Source: Planctomycetota bacterium
Lineage (GTDB): Bacteria; Planctomycetota; Phycisphaerae; Sedimentisphaerales; Anaerohalosphaeraceae
DNA length: 62,259 nucleotides
NCBI GenBank assembly: GCA_019456225.1
Contig: VRUI01000021.1
Location: 1-62,259, forward strand
Direction of reading: 5' to 3'
The notes beneath the pieces are model-generated. The model was not told where the DNA came from. It was given only the letters and a program-made list of their open reading frames with translations, and ran no database searches. Shown here one piece after another: positions 1-8,690 of the stretch (the stretch's first letter is position 1; each line of letters begins with the position of its first letter). Made by a program: the position numbers and the translations under genes.

Positions 1-121
1 TAATTCAAAAAAAGTCAAAATATCGCAATTAATTTCAATTAATTTCAAAAAAAATGCAAAAAAAACGCCCAAAACCACAGGTGGGAAATGTCGACAATGT
101 CCAGAACTACCCCCAAATCGG

Positions 122-1273
122 CTATTCACGGCTCCCGGAATACAGTTCATATGTGAGCAGCCGGCACTCAATATCCCCGTTAAAAAAGACTAATCTGCGC
201 TTTGCCCGCAGTCCTACCTTCTTTCCAAGCTGCATATTGCCCGTAAATATATACCCCATATACCCCGCGCAGCACTGCTTCATAAAATCGCCCATCCCCT
301 CATAAAGCGGCTCTAATTTATCCGCATCCCCCAGCCGCATCCCGTATTCCGGGTTAAAAACAACGATTCCGCCCTCTTCGGGCACCGGCGTCTCGGAATA
401 ATCGCACACCTTAAAATCGATCAGATGCTGCACCCCCGCCGTCATCGCGTTCTTCTGCGCACACCGGATCGCATCAACACTAATATCCGTCGCCACGATC
501 CGCTTAATATCCTTACCACCCAGCTTACTCGCCTCCCGCCTGATTTCCACCCATTTCTCCTTATCAAACCCCAATTCATGCATAAACCCAAAATTACTCC
601 GCAACAACCCACAAGCCCGCCCGGCCCCGATCAGCGCCGCCTCAATCGCCAGCGTGCCGCTGCCGCACATCGGATTTACAAACGGCACCGAACCGTCGTA
701 ACCTGTTGCCATTACTATACCTGCGGCCAGCGACTCGCGCAGCGGCGCCTTATACGGCATCTTGCGATAGCTGCGGTCGGACAGTTTCAAACCGGAAGTA
801 TTCAGATACAGCCAGCACCTGTCACCGCGCCAATACAAATTATAAACCAGGCAGTCCCTTTCTGAGCCAGAATCGGGCCTTTCGCCCAGTTTTGCCGATA
901 TGCGGTCGACTATCGCATCCTTAACCTTCATGCTGGCGAACATGCTGTTATCGATAGCCGGAGTCTTAACCCGCGAAACAACCGACAGATACTCGTCCGG
1001 GCTGATCATACCCTCCCAGGGCATTGTATTGACGATTTTGTAAAGCTGTTTGGCATCGCTGCAGCGAAACTCGTTAAGCAGGTACAGCACATTATACGCC
1101 GTCCGCAGCCGAAGATTGAGCATCATCACATCGGCGCCGGTGCCCTTGATAGTAACCCCGCCGGCATGAGAAGATTCGATGTTAAAACCAAGGTCGACAA
1201 GCTCAGCTTCAAGGTACTCGGCTAGCCCGGGCCCGCAGGTGACAAGTATAGTATTTTGTTTTTGTAAGTCCAT
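122..1273 (-). CDS. THUMP-domain class I SAM-dependent RNA methyltransferase (RlmL-type)
   Basis: Predicted N2-guanine methyltransferase acting on 23S rRNA, of the family that includes the N-terminal half of E. coli RlmL. The N-terminal part carries a THUMP-like RNA-binding region and the C-terminal half a Rossmann methyltransferase. The motif NPMCGSGTLAIEAALIG is the SAM-binding motif I region. The catalytic motif, normally NPPYG, reads NPEYG here. An in-frame GTG lies two codons upstream at 1279, but the ATG at 1273 gives a family-typical N-terminus. At about 383 residues it is the usual length for stand-alone members. It is divergent from the HzsA-like gene. The family call is strong; the exact rRNA position cannot be read from sequence. 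Confidence 0.85.
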   Translation of the reverse strand: MDLQKQNTILVTCGPGLAEYLEAELVDLGFNIESSHAGGVTIKGTGADVMMLNLRLRTAYNVLYLLNEFRCSDAKQLYKIVNTMPWEGMISPDEYLSVVSRVKTPAIDNSMFASMKVKDAIVDRISAKLGERPDSGSERDCLVYNLYWRGDRCWLYLNTSGLKLSDRSYRKMPYKAPLRESLAAGIVMATGYDGSVPFVNPMCGSGTLAIEAALIGAGRACGLLRSNFGFMHELGFDKEKWVEIRREASKLGGKDIKRIVATDISVDAIRCAQKNAMTAGVQHLIDFKVCDYSETPVPEEGGIVVFNPEYGMRLGDADKLEPLYEGMGDFMKQCCAGYMGYIFTGNMQLGKKVGLRAKRRLVFFNGDIECRLLTYELYSGSRE

Positions 1274-1380
1274 CAGCACATAATCACCGATTTACGCCGA
1301 ATAAACAAGCAAAAAACAAAAATTAGAATCTGAATCACCGTACCCCGTTTCGTTTCGTGAACGGTTACTTATTGTATTTG

Positions 1381-1410
1381 TTGGCCAATTACGCCTCAGC
1401 ATGCTATAAT
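1381..1410 (+). promoter_or_regulatory. Sigma-70-type promoter for the HzsA-like gene
   Basis: A TATAAT box at 1405-1410 is preceded by TG plus one base (extended -10), with a weak -35 (TTGGCC, 1381-1386) 18 bp upstream. Predicted transcription starts near 1417. The promoter lies inside the longest possible reading frame (which opens at 1357), which argues for the downstream ATG at 1471 as the true start. Confidence 0.6.
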
Positions 1411-1470
1411 GTGCTTAGATGGACGGTTAGATTGGATTTAACTATAGTTTATTATGGGATAGATACTAAT

Positions 1471-3939
1471 ATGGTGAAGATATTTGCGTTTTTGTTGGCG
1501 GGGATTTTGTTTGGCCAGTCGGTGTGTTTTGGCGGTGACGATAAAGCAATACTTAAGAGCAAGTACGGTTTTGATGAGATCGTTTTTGCGCGGCGCAAGC
1601 TGCACAACGACGGGCACTGGTACGCGAACCTTGGGTACTACGCCGAAGATGAGAATCGCAAAGCTTTTAAGGCGGGCGGACAACTGTGCAAGCTTAATCT
1701 TACAACCGGTGAGGTTACCGTACTTGTCGAAGATAAACTCGGGGCCGTACGTGATCCGGTCGTTCATTATGGCGCGAAGAAAATACTGTTCTCGTACCGC
1801 AAAGGCGGAGAAGATCAGTTTCATCTGTGGGAGATAAATGTCGACGGCAGCGGGCTTAAGCAGTTGACCGATGGGATATATGACGACATCGAGCCTGTTT
1901 ATCTGCCGGACGGCAGGATAATGTTTGTTTCGACCCGCGCGCGGAGATGGGTTAACTGCTGGCTGACGCAGGTGGGGACGCTGCATCGCTGTGATGGGGA
2001 CGGGGGTAATATTCATGAAATATCGGCTAACATCGAACATGACAATACGCCGTGGGTAATGCCGGACGGCAAAATCCTGTATACGCGGTGGGAGTATATC
2101 GACAGGAGCCAGGTACACTATCATCATCTTTGGACGGCGAACCCGGATGGGACGAAACAAATGGTATACTTTGGCAATTTGAATCCGGGCAGCGTTTTTA
2201 TCGATGCCAAACCGATACCGGGGACCAAGGACGTGCTGATGATCGATTCGCCCGGACACGGTCGCATTGAACATAACGGCAGAGTAGCCAGGGTGACCGA
2301 TAAATTCGGGCCTGACAAATTGAGTGCGAGAAAACATATCAGTAAATCGGCGAATTTCCGTGACCCGTATCCGCTGTCCGCCGAGCACTATCTTGCCGCC
2401 AGCGGTATTACTATTCAGCTTATGAATTCGTCAGGCGAGACTACTGTTTTGTACAAGATCAGCAAAGAACTTGCCGGGGCCGGTTTTCAATGTCATGAAC
2501 CCAGACCGATCATGGCAGGCAAGCGCGAAGTTATCATTCCTGACCGGACGGACCCTAAGCAAACTACCGGCAAGCTAATCCTTACGAATGTTTATAACGG
2601 CAGGAATATGAAAGGCGTTAAGCCGGGAAGCATTAAGAAGCTGCTTGTCATGGAAGCTTTGCCGAAACCAATCAACTATACCGGCGGGATGGATCCGTTG
2701 AGCTATGGGGGGACTTTTACGCTGGAAAGGATTCTAGGTACGGTTCCGGTCGAGAAGGATGGTTCTGCGTTTATGGAACTTCCGGCGAACCGGTCGGTTT
2801 TCTTTATCGCTTTGGATGAAAAGGATAACGCGGTAAAGAGGATGCAAAGCTTTACGTCTGTCGCACCGGGTGAAATGAGCAGTTGTCTGGGCTGCCATGA
2901 AGAGCGAACAAATGCCCCACAAAGGGTCACGCCTATGACGCCGCTGGCAGCGAGAAAACCGGCTAGGAAGCCTAAACCGATCGCAGGCATTCCGCAGCTG
3001 TTTGATTTCCCGCGTGATATTCAGCCGATACTTGACAAGCATTGCGTTAAGTGTCATAACCCGGATAAGCGTAATGGGAAGGTGCTCCTGACAGGCGATC
3101 ATGGTCCGATGTACAGTCATAGTTATATGACGCTTACAGTGCATAAGCAGTTTATCGACGGGCGTAATAATCCGAAAAGTAATTATCCGCCGTACGCTCT
3201 CGGTGCGTATCCGAGCCCGATCATGAAGAAGATTCTCGGCGGGCATAATGGGGTTAAGCTTTCGGAACATGAAATAACGATGATCCGGTACTGGATCGAA
3301 TCGGCGGCGGCGTATCCGGGGACGTATGCGGCGCTTGGAACGGGTATGATCGGCGGATACCAGGAGAACAGGCAGGTGATCAACCACGATTACAAGTGGC
3401 CCGAATCCATAAAGGCCGCCGGGGCCATTACTCGCAGGTGCGATGAGTGTCATAAGGACAAAATGCGACTGCCTAAATACCTGTCGGATGAAAGAGGGAT
3501 AAGTTTCTGGCGTCCGGACTGGAATGATAAAGCACTGATGCTTTCCAGGCATAGCGTGTTCAATCTGAGCAGGCCGGAAAAGTCGCTTATGCTTATGGCA
3601 CCTCTGGCGAAAACGGCTGGCGGATATGCCGTTGACGCAGAAAAGAAAAACGCTCACCCGGTGGTGTTTAAGGATGCAAACGACGAAGACTACCAGGCGA
3701 TCCTGGCGATGACAAGGGCCGGGAAAAGAAAACTTAATGAGGTTAAGCGTTTTGATATGCCGGGCTTTAAGCCGAGGAAAGAGTATATCCGCGAGATGAA
3801 AAGGTATGGCGTTTTGCCGGCGAGATTTGATATTGATAAAGATAGCGTGGATGTCTATGAACTGGATGAGTATTACTGGCGGCATCTGTGGTATTATCCG
3901 GAAGGTAAGGAACGACCGGGGTATTGTCCACAAAATTAA
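1471..3939 (+). CDS. Secreted HzsA-related protein: beta-propeller with three c-type heme motifs
   Basis: Exported protein of 822 residues, related to the alpha subunit of hydrazine synthase in the broad sense. A signal peptide covers about residues 1-22 (MVKIFAFLLAGILFGQSVCFG). TolB/PD40-like propeller repeats follow (about 40-420), for example a blade with LTDGIYDDIEPVYLPDGRI. The C-terminal half carries three CxxCH heme-attachment motifs, at about residues 472 (CLGCH), 525 (CVKCH) and 657 (CDECH). The middle one sits in an FPRDIQPILDKHCVKCH context typical of planctomycete cytochrome domains. The reading frame opens at 1357, but the ATG at 1471 starts the signal peptide and follows a good promoter. 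There are no hzsB or hzsC partners here, so hydrazine synthesis is not implied. The substrate is unknown; a periplasmic redox role is inferred. Confidence 0.8.
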   Translation: MVKIFAFLLAGILFGQSVCFGGDDKAILKSKYGFDEIVFARRKLHNDGHWYANLGYYAEDENRKAFKAGGQLCKLNLTTGEVTVLVEDKLGAVRDPVVHYGAKKILFSYRKGGEDQFHLWEINVDGSGLKQLTDGIYDDIEPVYLPDGRIMFVSTRARRWVNCWLTQVGTLHRCDGDGGNIHEISANIEHDNTPWVMPDGKILYTRWEYIDRSQVHYHHLWTANPDGTKQMVYFGNLNPGSVFIDAKPIPGTKDVLMIDSPGHGRIEHNGRVARVTDKFGPDKLSARKHISKSANFRDPYPLSAEHYLAASGITIQLMNSSGETTVLYKISKELAGAGFQCHEPRPIMAGKREVIIPDRTDPKQTTGKLILTNVYNGRNMKGVKPGSIKKLLVMEALPKPINYTGGMDPLSYGGTFTLERILGTVPVEKDGSAFMELPANRSVFFIALDEKDNAVKRMQSFTSVAPGEMSSCLGCHEERTNAPQRVTPMTPLAARKPARKPKPIAGIPQLFDFPRDIQPILDKHCVKCHNPDKRNGKVLLTGDHGPMYSHSYMTLTVHKQFIDGRNNPKSNYPPYALGAYPSPIMKKILGGHNGVKLSEHEITMIRYWIESAAAYPGTYAALGTGMIGGYQENRQVINHDYKWPESIKAAGAITRRCDECHKDKMRLPKYLSDERGISFWRPDWNDKALMLSRHSVFNLSRPEKSLMLMAPLAKTAGGYAVDAEKKNAHPVVFKDANDEDYQAILAMTRAGKRKLNEVKRFDMPGFKPRKEYIREMKRYGVLPARFDIDKDSVDVYELDEYYWRHLWYYPEGKERPGYCPQN

Positions 3940-4044
3940 CGAACATACGGAAGGCAATAAGTATAAATGAAAAAACGCAACACAACAACCTAAATACTAA
4001 GTGATAAGTGGGCAACAGTATTTTTATTTCAGTGAGGTTTAGAA

Positions 4045-5013
4045 ATGGCAGACTATCTTTTGGGTATTGATCTTGGCGGAACGAATATTAAAATCGGCTG
4101 TTTTGATAAAGAGCTGAATCTTATTGGCAAAACTTCGGTTCCGACCGGCAGTGAAATGTCGCCGGAAGCTATTGTCGAAAAATTCTATGCGACTTCCAAC
4201 GATCTTCTAAGCGATAACGGCCTTGTTCTGGATGATGTTTGCTCGGTAGGCGTTGGGGTTCCCGGGATCATCGATGTTAATACCGGTGTAATAATGGCAT
4301 GTCCGAATCTGCCTTTATTCCGCAATGTACCCCTCAAAGACATGGTCTCGGCGCGTATGGGGAAGCCTGCAATAATCGAAAACGACGCCAATGCGGCTTG
4401 CTGGGCCGAGTATGTCAACGGTGCCGGCAAAGAAGTGAACCATATGATAATGCTTACGCTGGGAACGGGTATCGGCGGCGGGATAATCTGCGACGGCCGT
4501 TTGATCCACGGGCCAACCGGAGGCGCCGCTGAACTGGGGCATATGATCATAGAACTTGACGGACGGCCGTGCGGCTGCGGGCAGAAGGGCTGCGTGGAAG
4601 CTTATGCGTCGGCTAGTTCGACAGCAGCAAGGGCAGCAGAAGCTGTCGAAGGCAGCGCCGAATCATCACTTGCCGCTGCTTTGAAAGAAAATGGCGAGAT
4701 CACATGCAAAGATGTTTTTGATCATGCAGACAACGGCGACAAGCTGGCTAAGGAAATCATAGAAGGATCCTGCAGGGCTCTCGGTTTGATCTGTGTGCAG
4801 CTTGCCAATATTACCGACCCCCAGACGATCGTTTTTGCAGGCGGCATGATCGCTGCCGGCGATGCTTTCCTGGATCAAATAAAACATTATTACGCACAGT
4901 ATATCGGCGGGCTTTACCAGAAGGGATCGCTTGAAATATGCTTTGCTACCCTCGGCGAGGACGCCGGGATTATCGGGGCCGCCGCCTTGGGGCTGACAGC
5001 GGTCAACAATTAG
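4045..5013 (+). CDS. glk: ROK-family glucokinase
   Basis: Cytoplasmic ATP-dependent sugar kinase of the ROK family, probably phosphorylating glucose at C6. The N-terminal phosphate-binding motif GIDLGGTNIKIG is at residues 7-18. The ROK signature with its zinc-binding cysteines appears as CGCGQKGCVEAYAS, preceded by ELGHM. At 322 residues the length matches bacterial ROK glucokinases. A GTGAGG Shine-Dalgarno sequence sits about 9 bases before the ATG. It is alone on this strand and is followed by a strong 12-bp hairpin. ROK members also use fructose, allose or N-acetylmannosamine, so the substrate is likely but not certain. Confidence 0.85.
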   Translation: MADYLLGIDLGGTNIKIGCFDKELNLIGKTSVPTGSEMSPEAIVEKFYATSNDLLSDNGLVLDDVCSVGVGVPGIIDVNTGVIMACPNLPLFRNVPLKDMVSARMGKPAIIENDANAACWAEYVNGAGKEVNHMIMLTLGTGIGGGIICDGRLIHGPTGGAAELGHMIIELDGRPCGCGQKGCVEAYASASSTAARAAEAVEGSAESSLAAALKENGEITCKDVFDHADNGDKLAKEIIEGSCRALGLICVQLANITDPQTIVFAGGMIAAGDAFLDQIKHYYAQYIGGLYQKGSLEICFATLGEDAGIIGAAALGLTAVNN

Positions 5014-5098
5014 CAATTTGTTTGTGCTCTCTGAAGGTTATTTTGCCACAGAGGAAAATGAGAAAAAATGAGTTAAAAGAGAAAAGCATTAAAAGATA

Positions 5099-5135
5099 AA
5101 TATCCAATCCCGGCGTGAAGTCAGGATTGGATATT
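5099..5135. terminator. 12-bp perfect hairpin between convergent genes
   Basis: AATATCCAATCC (5099-5110) pairs perfectly with GGATTGGATATT (5124-5135) around a 13-base loop. It lies between the converging ends of glk and the glycyl radical enzyme gene and could act as a bidirectional terminator, though it lacks a run of T. The core TCCCGGCGTGAAG resembles the hairpin at 53928-53946, so it may be a dispersed repeat serving as a terminator. Confidence 0.5.
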
Positions 5136-5150
5136 CAAGTCTAGAAACAA

Positions 5151-5169
5151 TGTCGGCAGGATGCCGACA
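5151..5169. repeat. REP-like palindrome (GGCAGGATGCC core)
   Basis: TGTCGGCA-GGA-TGCCGACA forms an 8-bp perfect stem just downstream of the glycyl radical enzyme stop codon. Related hairpins with the same layout occur at 10984-11006 and 45292-45306. The similarity suggests a dispersed intergenic element. Confidence 0.5.
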
Positions 5170-5175
5170 CTACGA

Positions 5176-7539
5176 CTAAAACACCTTTTGTTCTGTTCTG
5201 TTTATTATTTCATCCTGCAGGTCTTTTCCGAGGTCTATGAAGCAGTCGCTGTAGCCGGCGACTCTTACGATAAGGTTTCGGTTTTCTTCGGGTTTTTCCT
5301 GGGCCTGCCGGAGCGTCTTAACGTCGATGACGTTGAACTGGATATGATGGCCGTCCATTTTGAAATAAGTACGGATGAGCGGCATTAGCTTGTTCAGATT
5401 GTCGCCTTCGAGTACCTGCGGGCTGAACTTCATATTCAGCAGGGTCCCGCCCGTTCGCGAATGGTCTATCCTTGCCGCTGATTTGATAACGGCTGTCGGG
5501 CCTTTCAAGTCTGAGCCCTGGTGCGGGGATATGCCGTCTGAAAGCGGAAGGCCTGCGAGTCTGCCGTTGGGCAATGCTCCGCATACCTGGCCGAAATAAA
5601 TGTGAACTGTTGTCGGCAGGAGATTTACGCGGTACTTTCCGCCCTTGGTGTTCGGGCGGCCGTCAATGACATCGAGATACGCGTTGAAAAGCTCCACTGT
5701 AATACAGTCGGCGTAATCTTCGTCGTTGCCGTATCTTGCAGTGCGATTTATGAGCGTCTGTCGGAGCTGCTCGTGACCGACAAAATTGCTTTCGGTAGCG
5801 GCGAGCATCTCATCCATCGTAACTGTCTTCTTGTCAAAGACGTGGCATTTGATCGCCGCGACCGCATCGGTGACTGTGCCGATACCTACGCCCTGGATAT
5901 ACGACGTGTTATAGCGAGGGCCGCCATTGTGGTAATCCAGTGCGCGGTCGATGCAATCGTCCATCAGCACCGACATGAACGGCGAGGGCATTTCGTTGGC
6001 GAAAAGTCTTTCGATCGAATTGTTGCCCTCTATTTTCAGGTCGGCAAAGTAACGCAACTGTGTTTTGTAGGCATCCATAAACTGATCATAAGATGTAAAC
6101 TGACGCGGGTCGCCGGTTTCCGGTCCGATCTGCTCACCCGTAACCGGATCCATTCCGTTGTTGCATGCAAGCTCGAATACTTTGGCCCAGTTGTAGTATC
6201 CTGTGAGGATGCAGCTTTCTTTGCCGAATGAACTGATCGTGACGCAGCCGCTTGGGCCCCCTGTTCTGGCGTCGACCATGTTCTTGTCATTATACAGCAT
6301 TTCCTTGATGATGACGTCTGTGTTGAAAAGCGATGGCTGGCCGAAACCGGCTCGGACGACCTGGCATGCGCGCTTGAGGAAACTGTCGGGGTTCTTTGCG
6401 CTTAGCTGTATGCACGCACTTGGCTGGATGAGCCGCATCTCCTGGACGACGTCAAGGACGAGATACGATAATTCGTTGACGGCGTCTGCGCCGGTATCGG
6501 GGTGTACGCCGCCTACGTTTATGAGCGCAAAATCTGTGTATGTTCCGCTGGCTTCTTCTGTGATGCCTACCTTCGGCGGTGCGGGGTGATTGTGGAACTT
6601 GATCCAGAAGCACTGGAGGAGTTCTGTGGCGCTATCTTTTGTAAGTTCGCCTGCGTCGATCTGTTTTTTATAGAATGGGTACAGGTTGTAATCCAAACGG
6701 CCGGGGTTAAACGAGTCCCATGTATTAAGCTCGGAAATTACGCCGAGGTGAATGAACCAGTATGTCTGGAGAGCTTCGTGGAAGGTTCTCGGTGCGTTTG
6801 CCGGGACGTGTTTGCAGACTTCGGCAATATTAAGCAATTCGGCTTTGCGTACCGGGTCCGTCTCTACTTTCGCAAGCTGCCGTACTTTGTCCTCGCATCG
6901 GCGGGCGAACGTCATGATCGCGTCACAGGCGATGTCCATGGCTTGGAGCTGCTGGTCTTTATTATATGCGTCGTGATCGTTGAGGAAGTCGAGCTTGGCG
7001 CGAGTCTCGGCGATCCTTTCCTTAAAGCGAAGCATTCCGTATTTGTATATCTTGTCGTCCATAATGGCATGGCCGGGTGATCGCTGCTCCATGAACTCGG
7101 TAAAGATGCCTGCGTCATGGGCCTGGTGCCATTTGTCGGTCATGGCTCTGAACAATTTTTCGCGCATGGTCTTGCCAGACCAGAACGGGATTATCCTTTC
7201 TTCGTAGACTTGCTTGACCTGGTCGCAAACATCGTAGCGGGTGCGGTCCCTGGTACTCATGATACGGAAGTCTTCGAGGTCATGGCAGCACAACTCCGGG
7301 TATGTCGGTGTTGCCTTCGGAGCCGGTCCGCGTTCGCCGACGATCAACTCGCCTTCGTTTATGCAGATGGATTTATTTTCCATGATATACTTAAAAGACA
7401 ACGCCCTGCATACCGGTGTGGAGACCTGCATTGGGACATTGGACTGGTAAAAATCCGTGATCAATTCTGCCCGCTCCGATGAAATATACGGAAGTATATC
7501 CAGGCTCTGCTGACGAAGTTTACTTACTCGCTCATTCAT
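5176..7539 (-). CDS. HypD-like glycyl radical enzyme
   Basis: Oxygen-sensitive glycyl radical enzyme of 787 residues, PFL-like fold. From memory it resembles trans-4-hydroxy-L-proline dehydratase (HypD) over its whole length. The C-terminal glycyl radical loop is RVAGYSDCF (radical Gly about 762). The thiyl-radical Cys is about residue 432 in GGPSGCVTISSFGKES. HypD has Cys-Val-Glu there and uses the Glu as a base; this protein has Cys-Val-Thr. Other HypD pocket positions look kept: His157 (SPGHA), Asp275 (NTWDSFNPGRLD), Tyr448 (LTGYYN) and the LPTT segment near 641-644. The gene overlaps its activase by 8 bp, so the two are probably translationally coupled. The fold is certain; the substrate may differ from hydroxyproline. 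Confidence 0.85.
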   Translation of the reverse strand: MNERVSKLRQQSLDILPYISSERAELITDFYQSNVPMQVSTPVCRALSFKYIMENKSICINEGELIVGERGPAPKATPTYPELCCHDLEDFRIMSTRDRTRYDVCDQVKQVYEERIIPFWSGKTMREKLFRAMTDKWHQAHDAGIFTEFMEQRSPGHAIMDDKIYKYGMLRFKERIAETRAKLDFLNDHDAYNKDQQLQAMDIACDAIMTFARRCEDKVRQLAKVETDPVRKAELLNIAEVCKHVPANAPRTFHEALQTYWFIHLGVISELNTWDSFNPGRLDYNLYPFYKKQIDAGELTKDSATELLQCFWIKFHNHPAPPKVGITEEASGTYTDFALINVGGVHPDTGADAVNELSYLVLDVVQEMRLIQPSACIQLSAKNPDSFLKRACQVVRAGFGQPSLFNTDVIIKEMLYNDKNMVDARTGGPSGCVTISSFGKESCILTGYYNWAKVFELACNNGMDPVTGEQIGPETGDPRQFTSYDQFMDAYKTQLRYFADLKIEGNNSIERLFANEMPSPFMSVLMDDCIDRALDYHNGGPRYNTSYIQGVGIGTVTDAVAAIKCHVFDKKTVTMDEMLAATESNFVGHEQLRQTLINRTARYGNDEDYADCITVELFNAYLDVIDGRPNTKGGKYRVNLLPTTVHIYFGQVCGALPNGRLAGLPLSDGISPHQGSDLKGPTAVIKSAARIDHSRTGGTLLNMKFSPQVLEGDNLNKLMPLIRTYFKMDGHHIQFNVIDVKTLRQAQEKPEENRNLIVRVAGYSDCFIDLGKDLQDEIINRTEQKVF

Positions 7540-8434
7540 TATAACTGCCCGCCTTAACTTCTAAACCATAACTCTCAAGTATTCTGGTCGCCGCCTCTAC
7601 GCTTTCATCTTCGGCGTGTTTGGCGCGAACGATATCGACGAATTTGACAAGACGTTTGGCCTTCTCTCTTCCGCCGCTGTTGTATAACAAAAGCTCTATA
7701 AATAAAACGCTGGAGAGCGAAGAAACAAACTCGCCCAGTGCTTTAATATTCGACTCACTGTCATTATAGCCGGGGACAAACGGCATACGTATTATAATAT
7801 CGGCACCGGAATCGTCGAGCCACCTGATATTGCTCAGGATCAGCTCGTTCGAGACGCCGGTTATCTTACGATGAATCTTGTCATCGAGATGTTTGACATC
7901 GCACAAAAACAAATCGCCTAAAGGCCTGACGCGCTTGACGACATCGAGCTTTGCATAACAGGTGGTATCGACTGTCGTATGGATACCTCGATCTCTGCAT
8001 TCGGTCAGCAAAGCACAAAGCACGTCGGGCTGGGCGAGCGGTTCGCCGCCGGATATCGTCACACCGCCGCCGGATGAATCATAAAACATTATGTCCTTTT
8101 CGATCTCATCGACTATCTCATTGATGCCGCGTTCGGAGCCTATGATCTCGCGGGCCGCGGGAATACACGCGTCAACACACTTGCAGCATTGCGTGCATTT
8201 GGCAGAGTCGGTTGTAATGACGCCGTCGACAACGGAAATCGCGTCATCCGGACAAACCTCAATACATTGCCCGCATCCGATACAGCGGCTCTGGCGAAAG
8301 CCCAACTCAGGGGAAGTTCGGATGCTCTCGGGGTTATGGCACCACTTGCAATGCAAAGGACATCCCTTAAAGAATACGGTCGTCCGAATTCCGGGCCCAT
8401 CGTGAATAGCATATTTCTTAATGTCAAAAATCAT
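7532..8434 (-). CDS. Glycyl-radical enzyme activating protein (radical SAM)
   Basis: Radical SAM activase that installs the glycyl radical on the enzyme encoded immediately downstream. The radical SAM cluster motif CPLHCKWC (Cx3Cx2C) lies about residues 25-32, followed by a two-[4Fe-4S] ferredoxin insertion (CIGCGQCIEVCP and CTQCCKCVDAC) typical of PFL-AE-like activases of dehydratase-type glycyl radical enzymes. The SAM-binding GGGVTISGGEP motif is present. The length of 300 residues is normal. It is the first gene of a two-gene unit and its end overlaps the start of the enzyme gene. No convincing Shine-Dalgarno sequence precedes the ATG. Confidence 0.92.
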   Translation of the reverse strand: MIFDIKKYAIHDGPGIRTTVFFKGCPLHCKWCHNPESIRTSPELGFRQSRCIGCGQCIEVCPDDAISVVDGVITTDSAKCTQCCKCVDACIPAAREIIGSERGINEIVDEIEKDIMFYDSSGGGVTISGGEPLAQPDVLCALLTECRDRGIHTTVDTTCYAKLDVVKRVRPLGDLFLCDVKHLDDKIHRKITGVSNELILSNIRWLDDSGADIIIRMPFVPGYNDSESNIKALGEFVSSLSSVLFIELLLYNSGGREKAKRLVKFVDIVRAKHAEDESVEAATRILESYGLEVKAGSYNE

Positions 8435-8443
8435 CTTAGATAA

Positions 8444-8485
8444 CAGATATTAGATGTCAGATATTAGATGTCAGATATTAGATTA
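8444..8485. repeat. Three tandem 14-bp repeats
   Basis: The unit CAGATATTAGATGT occurs twice exactly (8444-8457, 8458-8471) and a third time with the last two bases changed (8472-8485). It lies directly upstream of the activase start. Similar CAGAT/TGTCA modules appear after hemC (about 23531) and at the 3' end of aroDE (57758-57795). It is too short and too close-packed to be a CRISPR array. Confidence 0.7.
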
Positions 8486-8690
8486 CGGATTTTTTTTGCA
8501 AGCAATACATTATACAGCAAAAATGGGGGTTTTGCAAGCATTTAATGTGGGTTTGGGGTAGAAATATGCGGACCCAGACGTTAGTAACGTCTTTTCTTAC
8601 AAGGACTTACATATAATAACCAACCGATAATCGGGCAGGAAAACAGCATGAGCGGCCATATATGTTAAGCACCTGCAGCGTTTTGGTTTC

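Noticed and set aside
1-121. A/T-rich left end as a possible origin or attachment site
   Set aside because: Only short A-runs and an AATTAATTTC direct repeat; no DnaA boxes, tRNA end or integrase gene nearby.
1471-3939. Hydrazine synthase and therefore an anammox organism
   Set aside because: No hzsB, hzsC or hydrazine dehydrogenase is present, there are three heme motifs where HzsA has two, and the family is widespread in non-anammox PVC bacteria.
2734-3957. Long minus-strand reading frame opposite the HzsA-like gene
   Set aside because: It mirrors codon structure of the real gene, has no recognisable domain and includes no plausible start or ribosome site.
8444-8485. Possible mini-CRISPR
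   Set aside because: Units are 14 bp and directly adjacent, with no spacers and no cas genes in the window.
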